From assembly GCA_038025085.1 (NCBI GenBank), contig CM076147.1, positions 37,052,766 through 37,116,765 of the forward strand: a stretch of DNA of 64,000 nt, read 5' to 3'. The DNA comes from Tetragonia tetragonoides (Eukaryota > Streptophyta > Magnoliopsida > Caryophyllales > Aizoaceae). Within the stretch, counting starts at the first letter, position 1; each line of letters opens with the position of its first letter. The notes beneath the pieces were generated by a model, which was not told the origin of the DNA, ran no database searches, and was given only the letters and a program-made list of their open reading frames with translations. Positions 1-11,490 of this stretch are shown here, in pieces. A program made the translations under genes and the position numbers.

Positions 1-344
1 AAGGTTATTAAATTGACTGAATATATGGGTAGGCATCTTCTGACTAGAAGATAGGGACATATCTATTCATGTACACTAACACTATTATAAACTTTTGCTT
101 GCTTTACCTTTATTTTCTTTTCTATCTTTACAAAGAAGTGGAGATGAGAGGAGGAAGAGCACGTAACCTTTCGTCCTCTCTCTTTTTAGAGCGAGCGGGA
201 GCTAGTGAGAAAAATGCGGTTTTGGCACCTGGGATGGAACACAACAATTCATATTGGAGATGCTCTTTTCCTAGCTCTTCCTTTCAAAAGAAAGAAAAAA
301 AGTTGATCACCTTTGTTTATTTATTTTGTCTATTTGTTTATATA
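1..344. other. AT-rich intergenic sequence, nothing recognised
   Basis: No recognisable gene. A 102-codon open frame at 69-377 begins in low-complexity T-rich sequence, runs into the neighbouring MITE and has no familiar motif. Confidence 0.5.
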
Positions 345-636
345 TTCCCTTCGTTCCTAATTCTTCTTTTCGTTTAATTTTTTGAGGTCAAAGTCTACAA
401 CTTTTGACCATTAATTTTTTTTAAAAAAGTATAATATTTTGCAAAGTAAAAGTACTATTACTAGATTCATTTTCAATTGTATTTTCAAAATAACAGTTTT
501 TTTAGAATTTTTATAGTTGTAGAATTATAGTTATTGATGGTCTCTTATCAAAAAAAAAAAAAGTTATTGATGGTCAAAGTGTCATCTTAAAGACCGCGAA
601 AAGTCAAATGGAAAGAAGAATAAGGAATGGAATGAG
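345..636. mobile_element. Stowaway-like (Tc1/mariner) MITE
   Basis: The left end reads TTCCCTTCGTTCCTAATTCT and the right end, reverse-complemented, reads CTCATTCCATTCCTTATTCT. These form imperfect terminal inverted repeats of about 28 bp close to the Stowaway consensus (CTCCCTCCGTTCC). TA dinucleotides flank both sides (343-344 and 637-638), as expected for mariner-type insertion. The interior is AT-rich and non-coding, so it would depend on a mariner transposase elsewhere. Confidence 0.65.
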
Positions 637-1157
637 TATTTATTATTTACGGTGATGGATAACCAACACTTTCCAGCATGTCTAAAGGGAAGCCTTCAAA
701 GCACGACTTTGTCAGTTTTAAATATTTCATGATAATGTACACAAAATTTTCTATAAGACGGTTTTCCGTGACTTTTGATGAGACGAGTTCACTTCAATGA
801 AACATTGATCACTGTTTACCATAAAAAGTGAACCCTATATTTCTAAATAGTAACCCTAATTTTCGTTGAGTGAGTCTCACACAAAACTTGCTGGATAATG
901 TATGTGGGTGTTTTTCACATTACGACTCAAATTGATGATAATTTTGATTTTGCAACTCTTTACTATATGTAAACGACAAAGACAACCTTCTAAAACACCA
1001 TTTTAAAAGTTAATTTACAAATCATTGTTAATTTAGTAGCGAGCCAAACACATTTTGGATAACATTGTGAATGAAATTCACCACCCAAATCGTATATCTT
1101 TCCTCCCAAAATAGCTAGAGTCGAGATTGAATCAAGGGACGTAACAGAATAGCTTTA
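637..1157. other. Intergenic sequence, nothing recognised
   Basis: AT-rich sequence between the MITE and the satellite array, with no gene. A segment near 750-770 (TATAAGACGGTTTTCCGTG) faintly resembles the termini of the inverted-repeat element at 23014-23149. Confidence 0.4.
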
Positions 1158-4100
1158 CCAATATAATCCACGTTTTTTGGGCTTCTGGGAGGTCCCGAAA
1201 GGAAGGTGTATATTTTCACACCACACCGCACGGAACACCTCCAGTGGACATGAGAGGCCCTCGAGGTCGCTTATGCAGTCCCTGATAGGCTTGGAATGGC
1301 GTTTTACGGGACACTGGTGTAAGAGCCGAAACGCCAAAGGCATGGGTGATATTGATGTTCGGGAATCCGGATGTCGCTCCCGGGGCATCTAGGGTCCTCT
1401 AGGATCATGATATACCCCCCGGAGAAATTTGGGCAAAGATGACACCCTGGGCACGGGAAGCCGAAAACGAAGGTTATAATCCACGTTTTTTGGCTTAAGG
1501 GAGGCCACGGAACAAAGGTTGATATTTTCGCACCACATCGCACGGAACACCCCTAGGGGACATAGGAGGCTCTTAAGGTCGCTTATCTGGTCCTGATAGG
1601 CTTTGAAGGGCGTTTTACTAGACACTGGTGTAAGAGCCGGAACACCTAAGGCATGGATGATGTCGAAGTTCAGGGATCCGTATGTCCCTCATGGGGCACT
1701 GAGGGTCCTCTAGGGTCATGATAGACCCCCTCGGAGAAGTTTGGGTAAAAATAACATCCGAGCCCCGGTAAGCTGAAAACGAAGGCTATAATCCACGTTT
1801 TTTAGGCTTACGAGAGGCCCCGGAACGAAAGGGGATATTTTCACACCACGTCACACGTAACACCCCTAGGGGACATGGAAGACCCTCAGAGTCGCTTATC
1901 CGGTCTCTGATAGGCTTCGAAGGGCGTTTTACGAGACACTGTGTAATAGTCGGAACACCAAAGGCATGGGTGATATCAAAGTTCAGGGATCCGGATGTCC
2001 CTCCTGGGGCACCGAGGGTCCTCTAGGGTCATGATATACCCCTCGGAGAAGGTTGGGCAAAAAAGACACCCGGACTGCGGAAAGTTGAAAACAAAGGCTA
2101 TAATCCACGTATTTTAGGCTTCCGTGAGGCCTCGGACTGAAGGTGTGAGAGTCGAAACACCAAAGGAATGGGGATATCAAAGTTCGGGGATCCAGATGTC
2201 TCTCATGGGGCATTGAGGGTACTCTAGGGTCATGATACACTCTTCGAATAAGTTTGGGAAAAAATAACACCCGTGACCCATGAAGCCTTAAAGGAGAGCT
2301 AATCCACGCTTTTTGGACGTCCAGAGAGGCCCTGGAACGAAGGTGGATATCTTTGCATCACATTGTCCGGAACACCCCTAGAGGACATGGGAGGCCCTCA
2401 GGGTCGCTTATGCTGTCTCTAATAGGCTTGGAAGGGCATTTTACGGGACAACGGTGTAAGAGCCAAAACACCAAAGGCATGGGTGATATCGAATTTCGGG
2501 GATCCGGATATCCCTCTCGTAGCACCGAGGGTACTCTAAGGTTATGATAGACCCCCCAGAAGAGTTTGGGCAAAAATGACACCCAGGTTTCATGAAGCCA
2601 AAAACGAATGCTATAATCCATGTTTGTTAGGCTTCCGGGAGGCCTCAAAACAAAGGTGGATATTTTCACACCACACCGCCCGGAACTCCCTTAGGGAACA
2701 TCGGAGGCCCTAGGTTCACTTATCCGGTCTTTGATAGGCTTGGAAGGGCGTTTTACAGGACACTAATGTAAGAGCCGAAACACCAAAGACATGGGTGATA
2801 TCGAAGATCAGGGATCCATATGCCCCTCCCGGGGCACCGAGGGTACTCTGGGGTCATGATAGACCCCTCGGAGAAGTTTGGGCAAAAATGACAGCCGGGG
2901 CCCGGGAAGCCGAAAACGAAGCTATAATCCACGTTTTTTGAGCTTAAGGGAGAGCCCAGAAGAAAGTTGTATATTTTCGCACCACATCGCACGGAACAAT
3001 CCTAAGGGACATGGGAGACTCTCGGAGTCTCGGGGTCGCTTATGTGGTCCCCGATAGGCTTGGAATGGCGTTTACTGAACACTGGTGTATGAGCCGTACC
3101 ACCAAAGGCATAGGTGATATCGAAGTTTGGGGATCCGGATGTCCTTACCAGTGCACCGAGGGTACCCTAGGATCATGATAGACCCCCCGGAGGAGTTTGG
3201 GATGAAAAATGACACCCTGGCCCAGGAAGCCGAAAATGAAGGCTATAATCCACGCTTTTTGGGCGTCCAGGGAGGCCACGGAATGAAGGTGGATAATTTT
3301 GCATCAGATTGCACGGAACACCCCTAGAGGACATGGGAGGCCCTTAGGGTCGCTTATGTTGTCCCTAATAGACTTGGAAGGGCATTTTACGGGACACCGG
3401 TATAAGAGCCAAAACACCAAAGGCATGGGTGATATCGAATTTCGGGGATCCGGATATCCCTATCAGGGCACCGAGGGTAATCTAAGGTTATGAGAGACCC
3501 TCCGAAGGAGTTTGGGCGAAAATGACACCCGCGCCCCATGAAGCCGAAAACGAAGGCTATAATCCACATTTTTTAGGCTTCCGGGAGGCCCCAAAACGAA
3601 GGTGAATATTTTCACACCGCACCACCCGGAACTCCTTTAGGAAACATTGGAGGCCCTTGGGTTCAATTATCCGGTCTCTGATAAGCTTGGAAGGGCGTTT
3701 TACGAGACACTAATGTAAGAGCTGGAACACCAAAGGCCTGGGTGACATCGAAGTTCAGGGATCCATATGCCCCTCCCGGGACACCGAGGGTACTCTAGGG
3801 TCATGATAGACCCCCCGGAGAAGTTTGGGCAAAAATGACACTCGGGCCTCGGAAAGCCGAAAACAAAGGTTATAATCCACGGTTTTTGAGCTTACGGGAG
3901 AGCCCGGAATGAAGTTGGATATTTTCGCACCACATCGCACGGAACTTCCCTAAGGGACATGGGAGACCCTCGGGGTCGCTTATCTGGTCCCCGATAGGCT
4001 TGGAAGAACGTTTACTGGACACCCATGTATGAGCCTACCACCAAAGGCATAGGTGATATCGATGTTCGGGGATCCGGATGTCCCTACCAGTGCACCGAGG

Positions 4101-4394
4101 GTACTCTAGGGTCATGATAGACCTCCTGGAGGAGTTTTGGCAAAAATGACACCCGTTCATGAGAAGCCGAAAACAAAGGCTATATATAATCCACGTATTT
4201 TGGGCTTCCTGGAGGCTTCGAAACGAAGTTGGATATTTTCACACCACACCGCACGGAACACTCATAGGGGACATGGGAGGGCATCGGGGTCGTTTATACG
4301 GTCCCTTGATAGGCTTGCAATGGCGTTTTACGAGACACTGATGTAAAATGAAACACCGAAGGCACGGGTGATATCGATGTTCGGGGATTCGAAT
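1158..4394. repeat. GC-rich tandem satellite, left block, monomer about 312 bp
   Basis: A phrase close to GGGTCATGATAGACCCC recurs near 1404, 1716, 2026, 2228, 2540, 2851, 3172, 3485, 3800 and 4109. Spacing is therefore about 309-321 bp, apart from one shortened unit of about 202 bp. Each monomer also carries TTTGGGCAAAAATGACACC, GGCTATAATCCACG, TAGGCTTGGAAGGGCGTTTT and GGGGATCCGGATGTCCCTC. The unit at about 2350-3290 matches 3290-4230 better than it matches adjacent monomers, which indicates a trimeric higher-order repeat of about 945 bp. Recurrent open frames on both strands come from the repeat and are not taken as genes. The array resumes at 9724 after the CACTA insertion. Confidence 0.93.
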
Positions 4395-4419
4395 GTCCAC
4401 TAGTACAAAAATAGCTATC

Positions 4420-4660
4420 TGCGTCGCCTAATATGCGACGGATGGATATAACAACCGTCGTCCATAGTAAGGCGGTGGCATTTCCGTAAATAAAAGATGA
4501 TTATGGACGACGGTTCAGCTTCTCAACCGACGTACATTAGTTGAATAAAAATGAAACTGAGAATGGACGACGGTCGTCATGGATAACCGATGCACATAAC
4601 CTACCATATGCGTCGGTCGTGAAGATGGCCCGTCGTTCATACTACTAAAAACAAATCCCC
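4420..4660. repeat. Left subterminal repeats of the CACTA element
   Basis: Contains several degenerate copies of the motif GCGTCGGT / ACCGACGCA in both orientations, for example near 4505-4540 and 4565-4635. These are the likely transposase-binding repeats. The stretch 4562-4660 is closely copied again inside the element at 5648-5750. Confidence 0.8.
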
Positions 4661-5647
4661 AAAAAATTTCCCCTTCTTTCCCCAATTTTCTATCGCAGAA
4701 GTGAAGAAACAGATCTATACTCTTCACTTTCTTCTTTCTTACCACCGACAACAGCTCGCCATCGCCACTCGAGCTCGCATCAACAGCACGCCGCCTTCGC
4801 CACTCGAGCTCGCAGCACGCCATCGCCATTGTCCTCTCTCTCTCCGTTGTGCTCTCTCTGTTTTTGTCGACCAACAGCCTATTTCTCACGCCCCACTCAC
4901 GCCCCACCACCACGATCGACGAGAAGCCTATTTCTCAACAAATTGGGTATTTTTCGGCGAGCCTTGCTCCGAAGACCACCGCCTTCACTTTCACGGTGAT
5001 TCTCTCTCCTCTTCTCATGCTTTAATTTGTTCTGTTTTGAATTATCTGCTCAAGAACCCTAATTTGAATATTATTGATTTAATTTCTGATCTAGTTTTCT
5101 CAATTGATATGTGTAATTAGTTGAAGTATGGACTCAGATTATATGTTTGAAATTCTAAATTATGAGTATGAAACTGAACCCAAGTTCCAAGCAACCCTAA
5201 TTAGAATATTGATTTAAATTCTGATTTAGTAATTTCAATTGATGAATGTAATTAGTCTGAGTATGTTTGAAATTCTGAATGATGAGTATATGTGCTATAA
5301 AAAAAATAAATGTTTATGGTATAAAAGATGCTTTTTAGTGTTGTTGATGGTGCAATTGTGGCTCCAAACTTCTGAAAGGTAAATTGTTGTAAACACAATT
5401 TGGAAATTGGGACTTAACCTGTTTAATTTTGAGGGTTGGTTTTGTGATTTGATTGAAATTGAGCTTTACTGTTGACAAATTTGTATTGGTGAGTTCTGGT
5501 GAGAAATTTTGTTTGAGGATTGAACTAGACGTTCAAGTTGGGTTTGTGTCACTCTTTGTTGCTTCTGATGTAGTGGCCTAAATCTACCGATTGTTTGTCT
5601 TGATTCGTTTACTGGGCTTTTTGATTGTTGGACTGTTTGCGCATAGG

Positions 5648-5750
5648 AATGGACGTCGGTTGCCAAGAACAACCGACGTATATACCTGCCCATATGAGTC
5701 GGTTATTTTGATGGACCGTCGCCCATTCTCCTCCAAAAATACAAATCCCC
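5648..5750. repeat. Internal copy of the left subterminal block of the CACTA element
   Basis: Aligns along its whole length with 4562-4660. Shared pieces in order are AATGGACG, CGGT, AACCGA, CCATATG, GTCGGT, CCGTCG and a final ACAAATCCCC. In both places it is followed by pyrimidine-rich, leader-like sequence. It suggests either a duplicated promoter/end block or a composite of two related elements. Confidence 0.75.
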
Positions 5751-6042
5751 ACCTTTCAGCAGCTAACCCACTCCCTAACTCTTCTATCTCTCCAGTCTCC
5801 TCTTTTTCATCACAAACTGTCAAACAACCCTCCTTCCTCTCCTCTCACACACAAACTCCCTGTTGGCGATTAATCTGTATCTCCTCGATCTGTATCTCCT
5901 CTCCGTTGGGAAGAATCTGTGCCTTCTCGATCTGTATCTCCTCTCCGTTGAGAAGAATCTGCAGAAGAAAAAGCCCTAATTTTCACGAACCTTAAAAATC
6001 TCAATCGATTCGATTTCTCCATTAGATCTCTCTTAATTCGTC

Positions 6043-6458
6043 ATGGTTGCGGAGAATTCCGGCGTTTCTGAAGTCGATGGTGCTAGGCATGGGTACTGCA
6101 CTCTCTATCTCTCTTAGCGACAGTAAAATTGATGGTTAATTTGTTTGAATTGATCTAATTTACAGCAAAATCTTCACTGGAGGGTTAGCTAAAGATACAA
6201 GTTCAAAAAAAAAAATGGTTTTCTTCTTTTCGTCATCTGATTTTCTTTTAATACAGTGAAATTGATCTTTATTTGTTGATTTTGGATTGAGCAGATGCGT
6301 TTACGTAGTATTTTGAGAAGTATGGGGAAGTGATTGATACGGTTATCATGAAAGATCGCCACACTGGTAGGCCAAGGGGTTTTGGGTTTATCACTTATGC
6401 TGATCCTTCTATTGTTGACATTGTCATTAGTGAAGATCATGTCATTAATGGAAAGCAG
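6043..6458 (+). pseudogene. Captured fragment of an hnRNP-type RNA-binding protein gene (first RRM), broken
   Basis: Three exon-like pieces, 6043-6092, 6166-6200 and 6295-6458, have intact GT-AG borders. They start at ATG (MVAENSGVSEVDG). Together they encode most of one RRM of the plant hnRNP A/B-like family (resembling At3g13224). RNP2 reads KIFTGGL, where the family has KIFVGGL, and RNP1 reads RGFGFITY and is intact; VIMKDRHTG precedes it and HVINGKQ closes the piece. An in-frame TAG at 6306-6308 sits where the family has lysine. The second RRM and glycine-rich tail that normally follow are not recognisable downstream. It lies inside the CACTA element, so capture of a host gene 5' end is the simplest reading. 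It could still be transcribed as a non-coding RNA with similarity to the parent gene. Confidence 0.85.
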
Positions 6459-9305
6459 GTAATGGATTGGTCCTTTCTTTAGTTTGTGTTGATCAATATT
6501 TTCTACTCGTATTGATTTGATGAATTTAGTTCGTATTATTTGATCCTTTTCTGGTGAAGAGCTGAATTCTTGGGCTTAAATTGTGGATGAGGATATACCA
6601 AATATGCTAAATCGTTTGGGTTTGATTGTTCTGTGTTTATATTCTGGCCATTTTATTATTTTATTTTTCATGTTACTAATTAAGCACCTTCCAAGTCCTA
6701 ATCTACTATGTACATGTGTTTGTGATCATTGCATTAAGAACTAGTGCAAATTGATGTACTCGGCTTTGATGGAATATGTTAGTGACTTGTCCTTGATTCT
6801 GCATTGAACACTGACCTGTACATCTTCTTCTTGCTAGCTACTGATTAAACCATGTTCAATAAGGGAAGCTTACATGCTGATTTTCTATATGAATTGAGCT
6901 AAATACCAATCTGAACTTCGTTTAGCTAGGTTCTCTTTGTTTCAGGCTTTCTGCTCCTGTTATGATCAATTCTGATTGTCGACCTGCGTTTTCAGCATGT
7001 TCTTGAGTTTATAATGAGCCTAAAGTTCAGAGGCATTGATTAGGTCCTTGTTTCTTATAATTCTTAAACTGATCAAATTTGTGAATTTGAATCTGTAATA
7101 AGACCTGTTGTACCAGACCTGATCAAATCCTCATTAAGCTTAGCTTTGCATGTTTCAAAGTTGCAAATCAATTATTAGTAAGTCTACTATGTGTGCAACA
7201 AACTTTATTCAGTTTGGTTAAGTATTTGTGAGTTGAAACAATGATTTTGCCATGTTATCTATCATACTGAATTCTGATGCTGTATTCAAACTTGACAATG
7301 GCATATGTAACCTTGATTTTTCCTGGTTATAAAGCTGGAAACTCTATTAAAATGCAGTACATGTGTTGGTGTAGCAATGCAGATCGATTAGAAGGTGTTT
7401 TCGCCCATGTTTGCGAATTTCAGATCTGAAATTTCAAATCCGAACCTTATACTTGAAATTGGTAGACTATTTTGGTTTCTCTCTGTTCTATTTTTGTTGT
7501 TGCTGTCACTAATTGTTTCACTCTGTTTTCAGCATACAAATGAGTATTTTGAGGCCTAAGTGATTAACAAATTGTGCTAGCAAACCCAGGTTGATGAAGC
7601 ATTTAGCATATACTGTTCAAGTGGTTTAGAAGTCATGTTTTTGGGAAGTTGATTAAAGTTTCAGACCTGCTGTAAATAATCTGAATGCTGTCCATTTATG
7701 TTTGGTTTGCATGTTCTGTAGCTGGAAATTCAGTGTAAAGCTGCCCACTATTTGTGCAGCAATGGTTGCTTAGTTAGATTTGGTTTTTGTGAACCGAAAT
7801 GCAGATTTAGCCATGCTTATGTACTGATCTTTGGTTCTAATTTAATTGTACGATGTTATGTTGATGGACACAAGGGTGCATAATTTAACCCCTGTCAAAT
7901 GCTTTTGTGTCAGGCTTTACAGAAACAGGACACGGGTTCCGAGAAATCATTCTTGCTCTTGGTGGTGCAAGGCTCCACTAGAGGTAATAATATGATGCAA
8001 TTAAAGTAGATATCTACACCCAGTGAGGATTTGTGACTGGAGTACTATTATGGTTTGTATCGCTTCTTGTTTTTCTCTCTCATTTATTGTCCAGTATTTT
8101 GCTTCTTAGTTCTTAGGGTTCTTAATTTCCTACCTGTTTTTATTTTATATGATGAAATTTAGGGTATTGATTATTGAATAAGATGTTCTCTGTTTGGTGG
8201 TGATGATTTGTCTTATATGCATTTGCTTGCTTATGATCACGTAACTATGTTGGTAGTTTTCCAAGTAATTTAATGGCTCAATTTTACTACATTCAGCCTT
8301 TTGTGGCTGCTGATTTTCACCATTTTGTTTTTCTTTATGGGATTATCACAGGCCTTACGTCTCTCTGCTTTATGAATTTTGTTTTATTTGGATGTCATTT
8401 TTGCTGCTTATATTAAAAGGCATCCGAGATGAAACAAGCACTGAGTACCACCCTTCACTCCAAGTTTCTTTCACATTATATGTCCTAGAATGTCACCAGG
8501 CAAGCCATTGGTGTTTGAGTTTAATAAGCAGGTATTTATTTCTCTCTCTTAGTCGATTGAGCTTTTGCTGTTTGATGTTTGGTGATTGTGTTGGAACATC
8601 TCTACCAAGTTGACTGTGGTACACGTAATGTTGGGTAGTTATAGGACCTGTGCAACTAGAATCGGAATTTTTGTAGCTTTGGTTTAGTTTTTCTGTTTGA
8701 TGTTTTGTGGCTGCTGTTTGTTGTACGATTCTGTTGCTGTAAAATGGTGCTGTTTTTTTGCTGTATTTGCAGTCGCTGTTTTCAGTAATATGCTGCTGCT
8801 ACTTGCTTTTATTGCTGGTGTGTTTGTGCTGTAATTGCTGCTGTTTTTGTGCTGTTGCTACTGTTTTTTTGCTGTATTTGCAGCTGCTATTTTTTTCTGT
8901 ATTTGGAGCTGCTATTTTCTGTAAAATGCGGCGACTGTTTGCTGTAATTGTAGCTAAAATTTGGTTGCTGTTGTTTGTTGTTCAATGTTGTTCCTGTTTG
9001 CTAGTGCTGCTTGTTGGTTGTTACTTTTCTACAAATCCTTTATTTTGTGCAAAGAAGAGTGGATGAGAAGCTTGGTGTAGTATTATGTGACATGGTTTCA
9101 GTTTGGTTCTGTTTTTCTACCCCTCTTCTTTTCCTGTTTTTAGCTGCTAATTTCAGAGTACCATTCTGCATTTCATCTTGAATTAAGAATATTATGAAAC
9201 TTAGATCGTATGGAAAATTTGCTTTAAACAAGTTACGTAATAGAATTGTTATCATTTTGAAAGTATTATTTTGTAGAAAAGTTGTATAATTATTCTTATT
9301 TCCGA
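6459..9305. other. AT-rich, intron-like interior of the CACTA element
   Basis: About 2.8 kb with no recognisable exon or transposase. 8740-9030 is low-complexity sequence built on GCTGTTTTTGCTG-like words, and the open frame there (8758-9066) is a by-product. This could be the first intron or flank of the captured RRM gene, or other captured DNA I cannot identify. Confidence 0.5.
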
Positions 9306-9377
9306 AGCCTATTAGCTCAGATGGTAGAGCAATTGTGTTATAGCACAAAAGACGTGGGTTCGAATCCCACATAGGCT
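9306..9377 (+). tRNA. tRNA-like gene inside the CACTA element (possibly a tRNA pseudogene)
   Basis: The sequence folds as a cloverleaf. The acceptor is AGCCTAT paired with ATAGGCT, the D stem GCTC/GAGC, and the T arm GTGGG-TTCGAAT-CCCAC. Both internal Pol III promoter boxes are present: A box TAGCTCAGATGG and B box GGTTCGAATCC. The anticodon stem TTGTG/CACAA encloses only six bases (TTATAG) instead of seven, and two bases instead of one precede it. The anticodon (ATA or TAT) is therefore uncertain and the gene may be defective. A T-run (TTTT) follows within about 10 bases, and A-rich sequence beyond it could also fit a short SINE. Confidence 0.6.
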
Positions 9378-9429
9378 TACTTTGTTTTAAGAGATTTAAT
9401 TGTTAAAAAAAAATAAAAATAAAAAAATT

Positions 9430-9710
9430 GTGCGACGGTTGAGCAAAAGAATCGACGCACAAAGTCTGACTTTGTGTGTCGGTTGAGGTAAACAACCGTC
9501 GCCTATAACAGGCATGTGCGTCGGTTGTTTACATCAACCGATGCACAAAGTCAGACTTTGTGCGTCGGTTCTTCTGCTCAACTGACGCACAAAACCTTTG
9601 TGCGTCGGTTCACCAACCGACGCATATGCTCTTGAGCATGTGGGTCCCTTGCATATGCGACGGTTCAAAACCGACGCATATTAGTGTTTTGAACCGTCGT
9701 ACAAGGTACT
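9430..9710. repeat. Right subterminal repeats of the CACTA element
   Basis: More than ten copies of a GTGCGTCGGTT-like 11-mer in alternating orientation (for example GTGCGTCGGTT, AACCGACGCA, AACCGATGCAC), some forming near-perfect hairpins around AAAGTCTGACTTT. These are typical CACTA subterminal transposase-binding repeats. Confidence 0.88.
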
Positions 9711-9723
9711 TTCTGTACTAGTG

Positions 9724-10870
9724 GTCCCTCTCGGGGCACCTAGGCTCCTCTAGGATCATGATAGACCCTCCGGAGAAGTTTTTACAAAACTGACACCCGG
9801 GACACGGGAAGCCGAAAACGAAGGCTATAATCTTTGTTTTTTGAGCTTTCGGGAGGCCACGGAACGAAGGTGGATATTTTCGCATCACATTGCACGGAAC
9901 ACCCCTATGGAACATGGGAGTCCCTCAGGGTCGCTTATCTGGTCCCTGATAGGCTTGGAAGGGCGTTTACTGGACACAGTGTAAGAGTTGGAACACCTAT
10001 TTAAGGCATGGGTGATATCGATGTTCGAGTATTCGGATGCCCCTCCCAGGGCATCGAGGATACTCCAGGGTCATGATAGAACCCCCGGAGAAGTTTGGGC
10101 AAAAATGACACATTGGGCCCGGGAAGCCGAAAACGAAGGCAATAATCCACATTTTTTGAGTTTCCGGGACGTCCCGCTACAAAGGTGGATATTTTCGGAC
10201 CACATTGCACTAAAAATCCCTAGGGGACATGGGAGGCCCTTGGATTCGCTCATCCGGTCCATGATAGGCTTGGAAGGGCGTTTTACGGGACACTGGTGTA
10301 AGAGCCGAACACCAAAAGCATGGGTGCGTGATATCAAAGTTCGGGGATCCGGATGCCCCTCCCAAAGAACGGATGGTACTTTAGGGTCATGATAGACCCC
10401 CCGGAGAAGTTTGGGCAAAGATGACACCCAGGCCTCGGGAAGCCGAATAGAAGGCTATATTCCACGTCTTTTGGGCTTTCGGGATGCCCTGACACGAAGG
10501 TGGATATTTTTCACACCATAATGCACGGAACACCCCTAGGGGACGTAGGAGGCCCTTGGGGTCTGGTCCCTGATAGGCTTGGAATGACGTTTTACTGGAC
10601 ACTAATGTAAGAGCCGGAACACCAAAGGCATGGGTGATATCAAAGTTCGAAGATTCGGATGTCCCTTCTGGGACATCGAAAGTCCTTTAGGGTAATGATT
10701 GACCCCTGGAGAAGTTTGGGCAAAAATGGCACCCGGGGCCCGGGAAACCGAAAATGAAGTAATGGAACACCACATCGCGAGGTCGCATATCCGATCCTTG
10801 ATAGGCTTGGAAGGGCGTTTTACGAGACACTGGTGTAAGAACCAGAACACCAAAGGTATTGGTGATATAA
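9724..10870. repeat. GC-rich tandem satellite, right block
   Basis: Continuation of the array beyond the CACTA insertion. The GTCATGATAGACC phrase recurs near 9758, 10069, 10386 and (as GTAATGATTGACC) 10690. The final monomers are more degenerate and the last is interrupted, consistent with the eroded edge of an array that ends near 10870. Confidence 0.9.
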
Positions 10871-11467
<597 letters not shown>

Positions 11468-11490
11468 CATTATTATTATTATTATTACTA

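Larger units (their letters stand above)
4398..9723. mobile_element. Non-autonomous CACTA (En/Spm) transposon of 5.3 kb carrying captured host sequence
   Basis: The left end is CACTAGTACAAAAATAG and the right end, reverse-complemented, is CACTAGTACAGAAAGTACC, giving CACTA-type terminal inverted repeats. The 3-bp sequence GTC flanks both sides (4395-4397 and 9724-9726), the target duplication length of this superfamily. Rejoining the flanks restores satellite sequence (GGAT...ATGTCCCTC), so the element jumped into the array. Both subterminal regions are dense in direct and inverted copies of a TGCGTCGGTT-like motif, the usual CACTA transposase-binding arrangement. I see no TNP2-like transposase or TNPA-like gene, so it is non-autonomous. 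Its interior holds RRM-gene exons (6043-6458), long AT-rich intron-like DNA and a tRNA-like gene (9306-9377), as in Pack-CACTA elements. Confidence 0.92.

Noticed and set aside
4701..5120. 139-codon open frame in the left part of the CACTA element
   Set aside because: No family motif, and it contains short direct repeats (CACTCGAGCTCGCA) and pyrimidine-rich leader-like sequence. Not supported as a protein gene.
5591..5995. 134-codon open frame upstream of the RRM fragment
   Set aside because: It runs through the copied subterminal block and repeats of ATCTGTATCTCCTCTCC. It looks like leader sequence of the captured gene, not coding.
8758..9066. 102-codon hydrophobic frame rich in Leu, Cys and Val
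   Set aside because: A by-product of GCTGTTTTTGCTG low-complexity repeats, without start context or homology.
1158..10870. Possible CRISPR-like or coding interpretation of the regular repeats
   Set aside because: Units are about 312 bp, directly adjacent and homogeneous, in a plant nuclear genome. This is ordinary satellite DNA.
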